A stretch of DNA of 58,257 nucleotides from Chitinophagales bacterium (GTDB taxonomy: Bacteria > Bacteroidota > Bacteroidia > Chitinophagales > Chitinophagaceae): contig JAATGQ010000237.1 in the NCBI GenBank assembly GCA_015654595.1, positions 1-58,257 of the forward strand, in the 5' to 3' direction. A model generated the notes under the pieces. It saw nothing but the letters and a program-made list of their open reading frames with translations. It was not told the DNA's origin and searched no databases. A program made the translations under genes and the position numbers. Below, one piece after another: positions 9,362-17,645 of the stretch (position 1 is the first letter of the stretch; every line of letters starts with the position of its first letter).

Positions 9362-10600
9362 TTATCTTCCTCTTCCTCCGGCGGCGGCTGGTCCCTGCCT
9401 GTTGGCGGTGGTGATCGGCGATCCGTCGTGAAGGGATTGAACGCCGTCGACGACGATCTTATCCCCTGGATTCAGACCGCTCATGATCAGGGTATTGGAT
9501 CCGATCACGGCGCCTGGCATCACTTTCACGGAGAAGGCTCTGAGTTTGCGTGCGTTTGCTGAATCAGCGCCTGCGCCTCCCCCCTCGGACTTCTTGTTGT
9601 CGGCGGTCGCACCTTCCGCCTTTTTGCTGGAATCAGCGCCGCTACTGATGGCGCTGTCTTTGGCTACATAGACAAAGAACTCACCCATCTGCTCCACGAT
9701 CGCCCTGGTGGGGATGAGTATCTGCGGATCCTTTTCCAGATTGTGGACACGGACAACGCAGCTCATGCCTTCCCGAAGATCGAGTTTGGGGTTTGCAAAG
9801 GTCAGACGCACCCGGATCGTACCCGTCTGGGGATCGACGGCGCGGTCGATGACCGTTATCTGGCCTGTCTGGTTATACAGTTTTTTATTGGGCAGTTCGA
9901 GGGTGAACAGCGAGTCGACCGAATGTTGTTTTTGATGCTGCAGATCCTGGTAGTGTGCCAGCTGCGCTTCGCTGATCAGGAAGTCGACGGCCATGGGATT
10001 GTCGGTAGAGATGGTATTCAGCAGGGTGGTGCTGGCGGTAACGAGGTTACCGAGCTTGACCTGGCTAAAACCGATGGTACCGTCAAAAGGAGCCGTGATG
10101 ATGGAATAAGAGCGGTTGGTTTCCGCAGTCTTTACCGCCTGTTGTGCGGCGGCTGTGGAGCTTTTCGCGTTTTCCAGCGCGATGACCGCGTGGTCAAGCG
10201 TCTGCTTGGCTACGGCATTGTGCTGGATCAGGTATTGATAACGGTCGGCATCCTGCTGAGCCTGAACCTGGTTGCCCTGGGCGACTTTGAGGTTGGCTAC
10301 AGCCTGATCGTAAGCTGCCTGATAAAGTCTTTCATCGATGGCATATAGCTTTTGGCCCTTGTGTACGTGCGTACCTTCGGTAAAAAAGATCCCTGTGACA
10401 TATCCTGTTACCTGCGCATGCAGATCGACCGAGCTCAGCGCTTCTGTCGTAGCGGGATAATTGTCGTAATACAACACCGGCTGGGTTTTTACTTCAGCAA
10501 GGTTGACAGGGGTAGGGGGATTGGTCGCCGGTGGCTTTTGCTGGCAAGAGAAAAGCGCCAGTCCGGAAATGGAAACCAGGGTCAATGCCAGTCTGCTCAT
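9362..10600 (-). CDS. RND periplasmic adaptor lipoprotein (HlyD/AcrA family)
   Basis: This 412-residue membrane fusion protein links the RND pumps to the TolC-like channel. The signal peptide ends in a lipobox (LALFSC), so Cys19 is probably lipidated and anchors it to the inner membrane. A first half of the barrel-sandwich lipoyl domain (residues about 60-95) is followed by a long alpha-helical hairpin rich in Gln and Ala (about 100-165), the second lipoyl half, then the beta-barrel domain (TIRVRLTFANPKLDLREGM). An insertion of about 35 Ser/Lys/Gly/Ala residues near 315-350 looks like a flexible linker inside the membrane-proximal domain. It lies 34 bases after the TolC-like gene and 41 bases before pump 1, so one operon. 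Confidence 0.92.
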   Translation of the reverse strand: MSRLALTLVSISGLALFSCQQKPPATNPPTPVNLAEVKTQPVLYYDNYPATTEALSSVDLHAQVTGYVTGIFFTEGTHVHKGQKLYAIDERLYQAAYDQAVANLKVAQGNQVQAQQDADRYQYLIQHNAVAKQTLDHAVIALENAKSSTAAAQQAVKTAETNRSYSIITAPFDGTIGFSQVKLGNLVTASTTLLNTISTDNPMAVDFLISEAQLAHYQDLQHQKQHSVDSLFTLELPNKKLYNQTGQITVIDRAVDPQTGTIRVRLTFANPKLDLREGMSCVVRVHNLEKDPQILIPTRAIVEQMGEFFVYVAKDSAISSGADSSKKAEGATADNKKSEGGGAGADSANARKLRAFSVKVMPGAVIGSNTLIMSGLNPGDKIVVDGVQSLHDGSPITTANRQGPAAAGGRGR

Positions 10601-10634
10601 ACAAGTGGTTTATTATATTATACTTAACTGATGA

Positions 10635-11996
10635 TTAATTTTTGACAGTAATGATCCCCATTGCTCTCTGGAGATCGATCTTGCTCGACAACAGCGTGAA
10701 AAGGGCGTTCTGATAGCCGATCTCAGACGTGATAAGATTCGATTCCGCGGTGATCACGTTGAGGTAGGGGACGACGCCCTGCAGGTATTGCAGGTTGACG
10801 ATATCATAGGTCTCTTTGGCCAGGTCTCTGTTCTTATTGGTCAGATCGAGATTGACGAGATTACTTTTGTAGGTGGCCAGCGCAGAAGTATATTGAGAAT
10901 AGATCTGCGATCTCAGCGAGACCTCGTCCCAGTCCAGCAGTCTTTCCTGGAGCTGTGCCTTTTTGATGTTGTTGGTTCGGGCAAATCCTGTGAAGATCGG
11001 CAGGGTTACGCTCAGTCCGACGTAAGAATACGGGTAGGCTTTTGAGAAGAGGCCGCCGAAGGTGTTGTTTTCAAACTCATAGTCGTAATCGAAGAAGGCG
11101 CCTACCGTCGGCAGCCAGGACTTCTTGTAGTAACGGACCAGCTGTTGCTGAAGCTGTACGTTGGTGTGCAGCATCTGGTATTCGATGCGGCGTTCGTATT
11201 GCAGCTGCTGGGTAGTATCGAAAACGATGTCCTGTTTCATCTGCAGGGTATCGTAGCTGACATTGAATTGTCTTTCGGGGGCCAGTCCCATCACCTGCTT
11301 CAGCAATGCATATTGCGGGGTGACGCTTTCTGTTGCCTGTTTTAGCTGTGCGATCGAGTTGTTCAGTGAAATGACGGCCTCGTTATAATCCGTTTTATCG
11401 ACAATGCCGCTGACATATTGATGATAGGCATCATTGACATTTTTGGTGAGCCGGGCCGTGTCTTCTTTCAGCACATCGATCTGTTGCAGGGTCAGCAGCA
11501 GGCTGTAAAAAGTTTTGCTGACGGCGGCAACGATGTCTATCTTGGCGCTGTCCGTGATCTGCTGCGACTGCCTGACATACAGCGGGGCTGCATCGGCCGC
11601 ATAAAGCAGTGAAGGGTTGAAGATCGTCTGGGTGACCGAGCCGATCGGGTTGACGGTGTTGACCACCCCCGTCTTTGCCGTGGAAGTAGAGCCGCCTGGC
11701 GTAGTAGGACGGATAAATGTTGTAGGAAGGGTCAGATAGTGTGTGAAGTTACCTGAGAAGTTTGCCTGGGGTAGCCAGCCTGCCAGCGCAATCTTATTGC
11801 TCACCCGGGTGATCGCTTCATTGATCAGCGCCTGATTGATGCTGGGTTCATTTTTTAACGCGAAAGCGATACATTGGTCCAGGGTCAGGGCCGTATCCGC
11901 TGTTTGTGCAGGCTGAGCGAAGGCGGTAATCGATAGACAACAGACAAAAGTACAGACCAGGAGATTCTTCAAGGAGAAAACTACAGTATTGAACAT
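10635..11996 (-). CDS. TolC-family outer-membrane efflux channel
   Basis: This 453-residue outer-membrane efflux protein has a cleavable signal peptide ending at AFAQ and two OEP repeats. Typical features are LTLDQCIAFALKNEPSINQA at the N-terminus of the mature protein and long coiled-coil heptads. It is the first gene of the RND operon and forms the exit duct. The 200 bases upstream (11997-12200) hold no gene; the minus strand there carries AATCTTTG (12082-12075), one mismatch from the Bacteroidetes -7 box, which may be the operon promoter. Confidence 0.92.
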   Translation of the reverse strand: MFNTVVFSLKNLLVCTFVCCLSITAFAQPAQTADTALTLDQCIAFALKNEPSINQALINEAITRVSNKIALAGWLPQANFSGNFTHYLTLPTTFIRPTTPGGSTSTAKTGVVNTVNPIGSVTQTIFNPSLLYAADAAPLYVRQSQQITDSAKIDIVAAVSKTFYSLLLTLQQIDVLKEDTARLTKNVNDAYHQYVSGIVDKTDYNEAVISLNNSIAQLKQATESVTPQYALLKQVMGLAPERQFNVSYDTLQMKQDIVFDTTQQLQYERRIEYQMLHTNVQLQQQLVRYYKKSWLPTVGAFFDYDYEFENNTFGGLFSKAYPYSYVGLSVTLPIFTGFARTNNIKKAQLQERLLDWDEVSLRSQIYSQYTSALATYKSNLVNLDLTNKNRDLAKETYDIVNLQYLQGVVPYLNVITAESNLITSEIGYQNALFTLLSSKIDLQRAMGIITVKN

Positions 11997-12200
11997 ATCG
12001 ATTATAGAAATTTATACTAAAATAGCAATGATTTCCGGTTTTCAGGGCCGGTTCAAGGTCGTCAAAAGGAGTTCGCAAAGATTACCTTTTTTACGCGAAG
12101 GAAGAATAAGCAACGATTAAAAACGAATTAAATCAAATTGTCCTTAACCATTGATTAAGAAAGAAAAAGAAGTATGAAGCCAAAACGGTGATAAGGGGGC

Positions 12201-13100
12201 TCAGGGACGGATGAGCGGAGCATTGCGACTCGTCAGCAAAGAGCGTATGTCTTCTTCTGTTCCGGTGAAGGGGCCTGAACCTTCTATTTTTAGCGTCGCC
12301 ATCGCGGCTGCGAACTCGCCCGCCTGTTGAACGGGAACGTCTTTTACCCGTTGAAAGAGATAACCGGCCATATAGGTGTCGCCGCAGCCCGTTGCATCGA
12401 CGACAGAGGTCGTGGGAATATAGGCTGGTATGTTATAATACACGCCTTGTGTATAGACGATCGAACCCTGGCTGCCCAGCGTTACGATCACTTCTTTGAC
12501 ACCCCATTCGGCCAGCAGTCCGGCGCCCTCGTGGATATCGGTCAATCCCGTCAGCACGGCCATTTCTGACTCGTTGGTCTTCAGATAATGAATATGCTGC
12601 AGCGCCTCGCGTTTTGCAGGCCAGTCGATCGCCATTACCTTTTGATCTTCTACTTTACGCAGATAACCCTGGGCATCCAGCGATACTCTGCCTTTCAGCG
12701 CCAGATCCCGGATCATCTCCACGGAAATATCTCCTGCCAGTAAGGGACCAAGATGAAAAATGGAGGCGGTTATTCCTTCCAGCTGTCCGATATGAAAAGG
12801 ATCGGCTTCCTGGAGTACCCGTTGTGTGCGATGGTCGGGATTTTCGGGATAGATATTTTCGAAGTATACGGTGTGCTTGCTGGGTTGGACAAAGACCTCG
12901 ATACCCTGATTCCTCAGTTCTTCTACGCTTGCCATTTCGGAGGGGGCAAGCGCCGTAACCAGGCTGTAACTGACGTCCAGCTGAGAAAGAGCATAGGAGA
13001 AATAAAAGGCGGTACCTCCCGCCATGTGAACGACCGATTTCGGTGTAACAACCTTATCCAGAGTAATATGTCCTATGCAGGCGATCTCTTTTGTATACAT
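12201..13100 (-). CDS. PfkB-family carbohydrate/nucleoside kinase
   Basis: This 299-residue ribokinase-fold protein phosphorylates a small sugar, sugar derivative or nucleoside with ATP. The PfkB C-terminal signature is present as DATGCGDTYMAGYL, with catalytic Asp near residue 241; the third residue of the anion hole is Cys in place of the usual Ala. The N-terminal GGTAFYFSYALSQL corresponds to the first PfkB signature region. The length is normal. It is the last minus-strand gene before a divergent promoter region, and no sugar transporter or isomerase is next to it, so the substrate cannot be inferred from context. Confidence 0.88.
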   Translation of the reverse strand: MYTKEIACIGHITLDKVVTPKSVVHMAGGTAFYFSYALSQLDVSYSLVTALAPSEMASVEELRNQGIEVFVQPSKHTVYFENIYPENPDHRTQRVLQEADPFHIGQLEGITASIFHLGPLLAGDISVEMIRDLALKGRVSLDAQGYLRKVEDQKVMAIDWPAKREALQHIHYLKTNESEMAVLTGLTDIHEGAGLLAEWGVKEVIVTLGSQGSIVYTQGVYYNIPAYIPTTSVVDATGCGDTYMAGYLFQRVKDVPVQQAGEFAAAMATLKIEGSGPFTGTEEDIRSLLTSRNAPLIRP

Positions 13101-13190
13101 CTTTTCTGCTGATTATGGTTCAACGAAACAAACTGCCAGCGGCAAATTTACGTGTTTTTTGGTTTTTCGGATGGGAGATGAGCCAGCCCC

Positions 13191-13234
13191 TTTGAAATGT
13201 AAAAAAGATTCCTGTACTTTGTAATTCAAAGTAC
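13191..13234 (+). promoter_or_regulatory. Promoter with a 21-bp operator dyad over the -7 box
   Basis: TTTG at 13191-13194 is followed after 19 bases by GTACTTTG (13214-13221), which fits the Bacteroidetes -33/-7 pattern with two mismatches in the -7 box. The -7 box is itself the left arm of a perfect dyad, GTACTTTG-taatt-CAAAGTAC (13214-13234). A dimeric repressor bound there would cover the start point (about 13225). The ATG of the DUF2809 gene is at 13246. The regulator is not in the neighbourhood. Confidence 0.6.
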
Positions 13235-13245
13235 TTTTTAATAAA

Positions 13246-13656
13246 ATGTCTACATTTCGTTTTAACCGGAGGTATTTCCTGCTGTCGCTTCTTTTATTTG
13301 TCGTAGAGGTGCTGATTGCCCTTTATCTGCATGATCCTTTTATCCGGCCCTTTGGGGGGGATTTTTTGATCGTCATCTGGCTCTATTGTCTGGTCCGGGC
13401 ATTTTTCGACTGGCGGGTGCGGCCGACGGCGTTGGGTGTGCTGGTGTTTGCCTACGGGGTGGAGATAGGTCAGTATTATCATTCGGCAGCTTTTATCACT
13501 TCTTTGCTGTTCCGCCAGGTGACGGCCGGGCGCCTGGCTTTTATAGGGCTGCTGGTGGGGACGACCTTCGAGTGGAGAGATCTGCTGGCCTACACGCTGG
13601 GTATTGGCTGGGTCCTGCTGGCCGAGGGAGCTTTCTTTAAAAACCGACGCTTATGA
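13246..13656 (+). CDS. DUF2809 membrane protein
   Basis: This 136-residue integral membrane protein has about four hydrophobic helices. It matches the DUF2809 pattern: an N-terminal FNRRYFLLSLLLFVVEVLIA, then LHDPFIRPFGGDFLIVIWLYCL, and a later VEIGQYYH. No function is established for the family. It is the first gene of a plus-strand run behind the dyad promoter at 13191-13234, and its TGA overlaps the ATG of the next gene by four bases, so the two are translationally coupled. Confidence 0.85.
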   Translation: MSTFRFNRRYFLLSLLLFVVEVLIALYLHDPFIRPFGGDFLIVIWLYCLVRAFFDWRVRPTALGVLVFAYGVEIGQYYHSAAFITSLLFRQVTAGRLAFIGLLVGTTFEWRDLLAYTLGIGWVLLAEGAFFKNRRL

Positions 13657-14420
13657 AGAGCTTTGTACATCCCGATTCGATCGTGCGGCGTATCTGGGGC
13701 AGGGCCGACACCATCCTTTTTATCTTTGCCGGCGCGGCCGCTGAGTTTTCGTTGAACAAGGCCGTCGACTGGCTTTATTATACGGGCCGGCTGCCTGCTG
13801 ATCCTATCGGGCGGCTCTTTTCTACGGTGGTCTATGCCCGCAGGATCGTGTTTTCTTCCGAAGCCGATGCGATCAAGGCGATCCGGGAGATCGCTTCTAT
13901 ACATAAGGCGGTTGAGACCCGGCGGGGGTATGCGATTCCCGACGAGGCATACCTGGACGTATTATTTATGTTGATCGATTATTCTATCCGGTCGTTTGAA
14001 TTATTGGAGCGTCGGCTGACGCTGGCTGAAAAAGAGGAGATCTTCGACGTATTTTATCATGTAGGATTTTATATGGGTTTATCCGGATTGCCCATCAATT
14101 GGATACACTATGAGCGGATGCGGGCGAGATACCTGCAGCGTAACCTCGAATACGGGGAATATACGCGTCATCTATATGGCCGGTATCGGAAAAGTCTTGG
14201 GTCAGCGCGGTTCTTCCTGCTGGTACATGCGCAGGTCTGGCTCGTACCGGTAAGTGTTCGCGGGTTGCTGACACTTGCCCGCTGGCATAAATGGGTACCG
14301 CTGCCGGCGCTCTATAAGGGGTTGTGCCGTTTGGGACTTGGCCGTCCGTTAAAGCTGTTGTTATTGCCATCGGAATATGCCGATCGGATTCTTGCGCTGG
14401 ATCGTTTACCTTCGGCCTAA
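13653..14420 (+). CDS. DUF2236 / MpaB-family oxygenase-like protein
   Basis: This 255-residue protein belongs to the DUF2236 family, whose best studied members include a fungal ER-bound oxygenase (MpaB) and a bacterial heme-dependent latex-clearing protein. Family features visible are DPIGRLFSTVVYARRIVF (about residues 49-66), the AIREIASIHKAVE segment carrying the conserved His, and a helical core with LTLAEKEEIFDVFYHVGFYMGL. Heme or metal binding is known for relatives but cannot be confirmed here. Translation is coupled to DUF2809 (ATGA overlap) and the DUF885 gene follows after 11 bases. Confidence 0.8.
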   Translation: MKSFVHPDSIVRRIWGRADTILFIFAGAAAEFSLNKAVDWLYYTGRLPADPIGRLFSTVVYARRIVFSSEADAIKAIREIASIHKAVETRRGYAIPDEAYLDVLFMLIDYSIRSFELLERRLTLAEKEEIFDVFYHVGFYMGLSGLPINWIHYERMRARYLQRNLEYGEYTRHLYGRYRKSLGSARFFLLVHAQVWLVPVSVRGLLTLARWHKWVPLPALYKGLCRLGLGRPLKLLLLPSEYADRILALDRLPSA

Positions 14421-14431
14421 AATTATAGCCT

Positions 14432-16204
14432 ATGCGTTTTCGTACTGCGATTCTTGCCTTGCTGGGGGGCGCCGCTTTGCCGGCTGGTCTTTGTGCACAG
14501 ACGCCTTCTGCACCACAGGCCTGGGTTGTTCGTAGTGACAGCTATACGCAGCTGTTGATCGATCTCGACAAGAAGTATTCGCCCGAATATGGTTCCTCTC
14601 AGGGACTGGCGGAATACGACACAAAGGTGAGTGTTCCCACGATCGACAATGACCTGGCCAAACGGAAGGAAGAAGAAGCCATCCTTCGGAAATACCAGGC
14701 TGCGCTGACCGCGGAAAAAGATCCTTTTGTATTGCAGGACCTGCAGATCCTGATCGGGCGGATTGGGCTGGACTTTCGTCGTCAGGATTACGAGCTGAAA
14801 AAGGAAGTGCCTTTTTTAAATGCTGCGACGACGATCTCGGATGGGCTGGAGGCGTTGCTGGATGACCAGACTTCAGCCGCTCGCCGCCAGGCTGCTGTAG
14901 TAAGAATAAAAGAGTATGCCGGTCTGATCAATCATTACCGGCCGATCACCGCGGTATTTCAGGAGCGTGTCATGCACCAGATGCAGCTGGGCCCCGATAT
15001 GATCTATCCTTCGCGGCAGCATATGGAGGTCGATCTGGGTCGGGATGCGATCGTGATGGACGGCATTCCCGAGTTGTGTAAGAAATATCAGTTGAAGGGC
15101 TGGGAGAAGGCCTACGCCGAGTTAAGGAGGCAGGTGGATGCTTATGACCAATGGACAAAGGAGCAGGTGTTGCCAAAGGCGCGCCAGGATTTCCGCCTGC
15201 CTGCAGAGTCTTATGCGATCGGGCTGGCGGAGTTCGGTATCGATATTCCGCCGGCGGAGCTGACGGAAAAGGCGCATGCCGCTTTTGCCGAAATACAGGA
15301 GGCGATGAAGCCGATCGCTGCGCAGATAGCAGCGGCGAGACATTTGCCTTCTTCCGATTACCGGGACGTGATCCACGAGTTGAAGAAAGCGCAGGTGCAT
15401 GGCGATTCGATCATGCTGCTCTATGAGCGTCATTTAAAAGATATCGAGCAGATCATCCGGGAACATCGGCTGGTGAGTCTACCCGGCCGGCCGGCCATCA
15501 TCCGTCTGGCGACGGCTGCAGAGACGGCAAAGGGACCGGCGCCGCACATGGTCCCTCCGCCTTTCCTCAACAATACCGGTCAGCGCGGGGTGTTTGTGCT
15601 GCCGCTGAATATGCCGCCGGCGCCGGGAGAAACGGCGGACCGCTATGACGATTTTACCTTTGACGCGGCTTCCTGGACTTTGATTGCGCATGAAGCCCGG
15701 CCGGGTCATGAACTCCAGTTCGACAAGATGGTGGAGGAAGGCGTTTCAAATGCGCGTGCCATCTATGCGTTCAACAGCACCAATGCAGAAGGCTGGGGGC
15801 TTTATGCCGAATATATCACTCTCCCTTATATGCCGCTGGAGGGTCAGTTGATCTCTCTTGATTACAGACTGCTGCGCGCAGCGCGTGCCTTTCTCGATCC
15901 CGAGCTGCAGTCGGGCAAGATGACGCAGGACAGTGCGCTGCAGATCCTGATGAAGGACGTAGTGCAGTCGCATGCGATGGCTACGCAGGAGGTTCAGCGC
16001 TATACGCTTCGGATGCCGGGTCAGGCTACGAGTTATTTCTATGGCTATATGCGGATGATCCAACTGCGGAAAGAGGCAGAGGCTGCGCTTGGCGATACCT
16101 TCAGCGCGCTGAAATTCCATGATTTTATTCTTTCGCAGGGGCTGCTGACGCCGGATCTGATAAGAGATGCGGTGATGAACAGATGGGTCCCCTCTCAAAA
16201 ATAA
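14432..16204 (+). CDS. Exported DUF885 protein, zinc-peptidase-like
   Basis: This 590-residue protein has a signal peptide ending at LCAQ and so acts in the periplasm or outside. The DUF885 core motif HEARPGHELQ is present with His420, Glu421 and His426, and a later Glu near ITLPYMPLE may complete a metal site as proposed for this group. A distal segment (MATQEVQRYTLRMPGQATSYFYGYMRM) matches the family C-terminus, in which a conserved PGQA and Y are typical. Peptidase activity is inferred from the motif only. It is the third gene of the run starting at 13246 and ends at a strong terminator. Confidence 0.85.
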   Translation: MRFRTAILALLGGAALPAGLCAQTPSAPQAWVVRSDSYTQLLIDLDKKYSPEYGSSQGLAEYDTKVSVPTIDNDLAKRKEEEAILRKYQAALTAEKDPFVLQDLQILIGRIGLDFRRQDYELKKEVPFLNAATTISDGLEALLDDQTSAARRQAAVVRIKEYAGLINHYRPITAVFQERVMHQMQLGPDMIYPSRQHMEVDLGRDAIVMDGIPELCKKYQLKGWEKAYAELRRQVDAYDQWTKEQVLPKARQDFRLPAESYAIGLAEFGIDIPPAELTEKAHAAFAEIQEAMKPIAAQIAAARHLPSSDYRDVIHELKKAQVHGDSIMLLYERHLKDIEQIIREHRLVSLPGRPAIIRLATAAETAKGPAPHMVPPPFLNNTGQRGVFVLPLNMPPAPGETADRYDDFTFDAASWTLIAHEARPGHELQFDKMVEEGVSNARAIYAFNSTNAEGWGLYAEYITLPYMPLEGQLISLDYRLLRAARAFLDPELQSGKMTQDSALQILMKDVVQSHAMATQEVQRYTLRMPGQATSYFYGYMRMIQLRKEAEAALGDTFSALKFHDFILSQGLLTPDLIRDAVMNRWVPSQK

Positions 16205-16206
16205 AA

Positions 16207-16245
16207 AGAGGCTGACTCAAAAGAAAAGTAGTCAGCCTCTTTTTT
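16207..16245 (+). terminator. Intrinsic terminator after the DUF885 gene
   Basis: An 11-bp perfect stem (AGAGGCTGACT with AGTCAGCCTCT) and a 12-base A-rich loop are followed by TTTTT. It begins two bases after the DUF885 stop codon region and closes the 13.2-16.2 kb operon. Confidence 0.9.
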
Positions 16246-16253
16246 CATTATGT

Positions 16254-16338
16254 CCGGCAAAGATTTCTTTGCCGGGGAGACGGCGGCGTTGCGCGCCGCC
16301 ATCCCTTTTGTGTAAAGCCGGCCGAAGAGCCGGCTTTA
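16254..16338. repeat. Cluster of three perfect hairpins between convergent genes
   Basis: Three consecutive stem-loops follow one another: 16254-16275 (9-bp stem CCGGCAAAG, 4-base loop), 16282-16300 (7-bp stem GGCGGCG, 5-base loop) and 16313-16338 (10-bp stem TAAAGCCGGC, 6-base loop). The last one is the likely terminator of the minus-strand alginate-lyase-family gene. With the terminator at 16207-16245 this makes four hairpins in 132 bases. Confidence 0.75.
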
Positions 16339-16344
16339 CTTTTA

Positions 16345-17502
16345 CTACAACCCCGCGTTCGGCACGTTGTAGTGCGTATACGTCGTAAAGCCGGCAAAGG
16401 TGTTGTCGGCGGGTTTTCCCAACGGGGCCTGGAGTCCCCTGAGATAGGCCAGGTTGCTGGTCCCGTAATGCCCATAGGCTACTTCTACGCCGGGGTACGT
16501 GGGTTTGGAAGTTGTGCAGTAGTCACAGGAAATATTCTGGTCATAGGCGGCCCGCATAAAGTCGTAGCCCGCACTGATGCGGCTGTTAAGCGTCGTATAG
16601 AGTGAATTATCACCCTGGATGTTGGCGAGTTCCGCTGCATAGGTCAGGGCTGTAAGGCTGTATTGGAAATGGACATAGTTCGTGCGGCCGCATTCTTCGG
16701 GGCAGGTGCCATCCGAATAAATGACATCGGGGAGATATTGCGTTATCCAGTTGTAGCCGTTCTGGTAAACCGTTGTGCTGTTCAGGAAGATCCCGATCGC
16801 CATTTTTGCATAACCTGCCGTCACTTCCCAGTTGTTGTTGTAAGTGGTGGGCATGTTGTTGATGTAGTTATTCTTGACGAGGTTCAGGTAATTGGAGAAG
16901 GTGGAGATCTCTGCGTCTGTCCATCCGGCTGTTGCGCCATTGACCTTGTAGTAGCGGATGATCTCTGCGGCTGCTACGAAGGTGGGAGTTGTCCAGCTGG
17001 CTTCCAGCGAGGGCTGGTTGGTGTTGGAGCCCGGGACGACGGTATAATTGGTGAAGTTTGACGCCCATCCGTCGAGAATATAGATACATTTCTGTGCGTT
17101 GGCGATCTCGCCGCTTTTGGCCCATCGTAAGGCATAGGCATAGGCCAGTTCGGCATCGTTGCGGATCTGTGTCTTGGAAGGCGTTGTCACTCCGTTGGAT
17201 CCGACTTCCACGGTAGAAGGAAAGGACGTGGGGTAGGCGGCGCTGTTGGCGAAGTCAAGCACTTTCTGGTAAGCGGCCGAACGGGTAGGGTTGCCGCTGT
17301 TGACCTCTCCGCCTACGAGGTCCAGGCTGGCCTGTGTGTTCAGCACAGCGGGGTGGATAAAGGAGGTGATCGTGGCGGCGCGCGGGAGGGTCGCTGTGTT
17401 CGAAGCAGCGGAGGCAGCCGGCTTTGTGCAGCGGTAGAAACACAGCGTGATCAGTACAAGCGCTATCGCGCCTGCGAAGGAGGCAAATAGTTGTCTTTTC
17501 AT
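16345..17502 (-). CDS. Alginate-lyase-family (PL5-like) secreted protein
   Basis: This 385-residue protein of the alginate lyase superfamily has an (alpha/alpha)-barrel fold and would cleave uronate polysaccharides by beta-elimination outside the cytoplasm. The N-terminal hydrophobic segment ends in LCFYRC, so Cys26 may be lipidated. Family features are HPAVLNTQASLDLV near residue 52, the helix-rich AELAYAYALRWAKSGE, a central NNWEVTAGYAKMAIG (the Asn/Asn/Trp cluster) and ECGRTNYVHFQYSLTALTY, in which His and Tyr match catalytic positions in relatives. It is monocistronic, between a hairpin cluster and a divergent sugar oxidoreductase. The exact substrate is uncertain; alginate or another uronan is inference. 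Confidence 0.8.
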   Translation of the reverse strand: MKRQLFASFAGAIALVLITLCFYRCTKPAASAASNTATLPRAATITSFIHPAVLNTQASLDLVGGEVNSGNPTRSAAYQKVLDFANSAAYPTSFPSTVEVGSNGVTTPSKTQIRNDAELAYAYALRWAKSGEIANAQKCIYILDGWASNFTNYTVVPGSNTNQPSLEASWTTPTFVAAAEIIRYYKVNGATAGWTDAEISTFSNYLNLVKNNYINNMPTTYNNNWEVTAGYAKMAIGIFLNSTTVYQNGYNWITQYLPDVIYSDGTCPEECGRTNYVHFQYSLTALTYAAELANIQGDNSLYTTLNSRISAGYDFMRAAYDQNISCDYCTTSKPTYPGVEVAYGHYGTSNLAYLRGLQAPLGKPADNTFAGFTTYTHYNVPNAGL

Positions 17503-17645
17503 AATAAGATTCGGTTTTGAAATAAATTGTTGGGATAAATTAGAGTAAATTGTAACAGCGGAAGAGAGATCATCGCCCGTTTATTTACGGAAACGATTTC
17601 GAACAAGTAGAAAACCTTACATTCTTTATCCAACAAACCTTTGTT

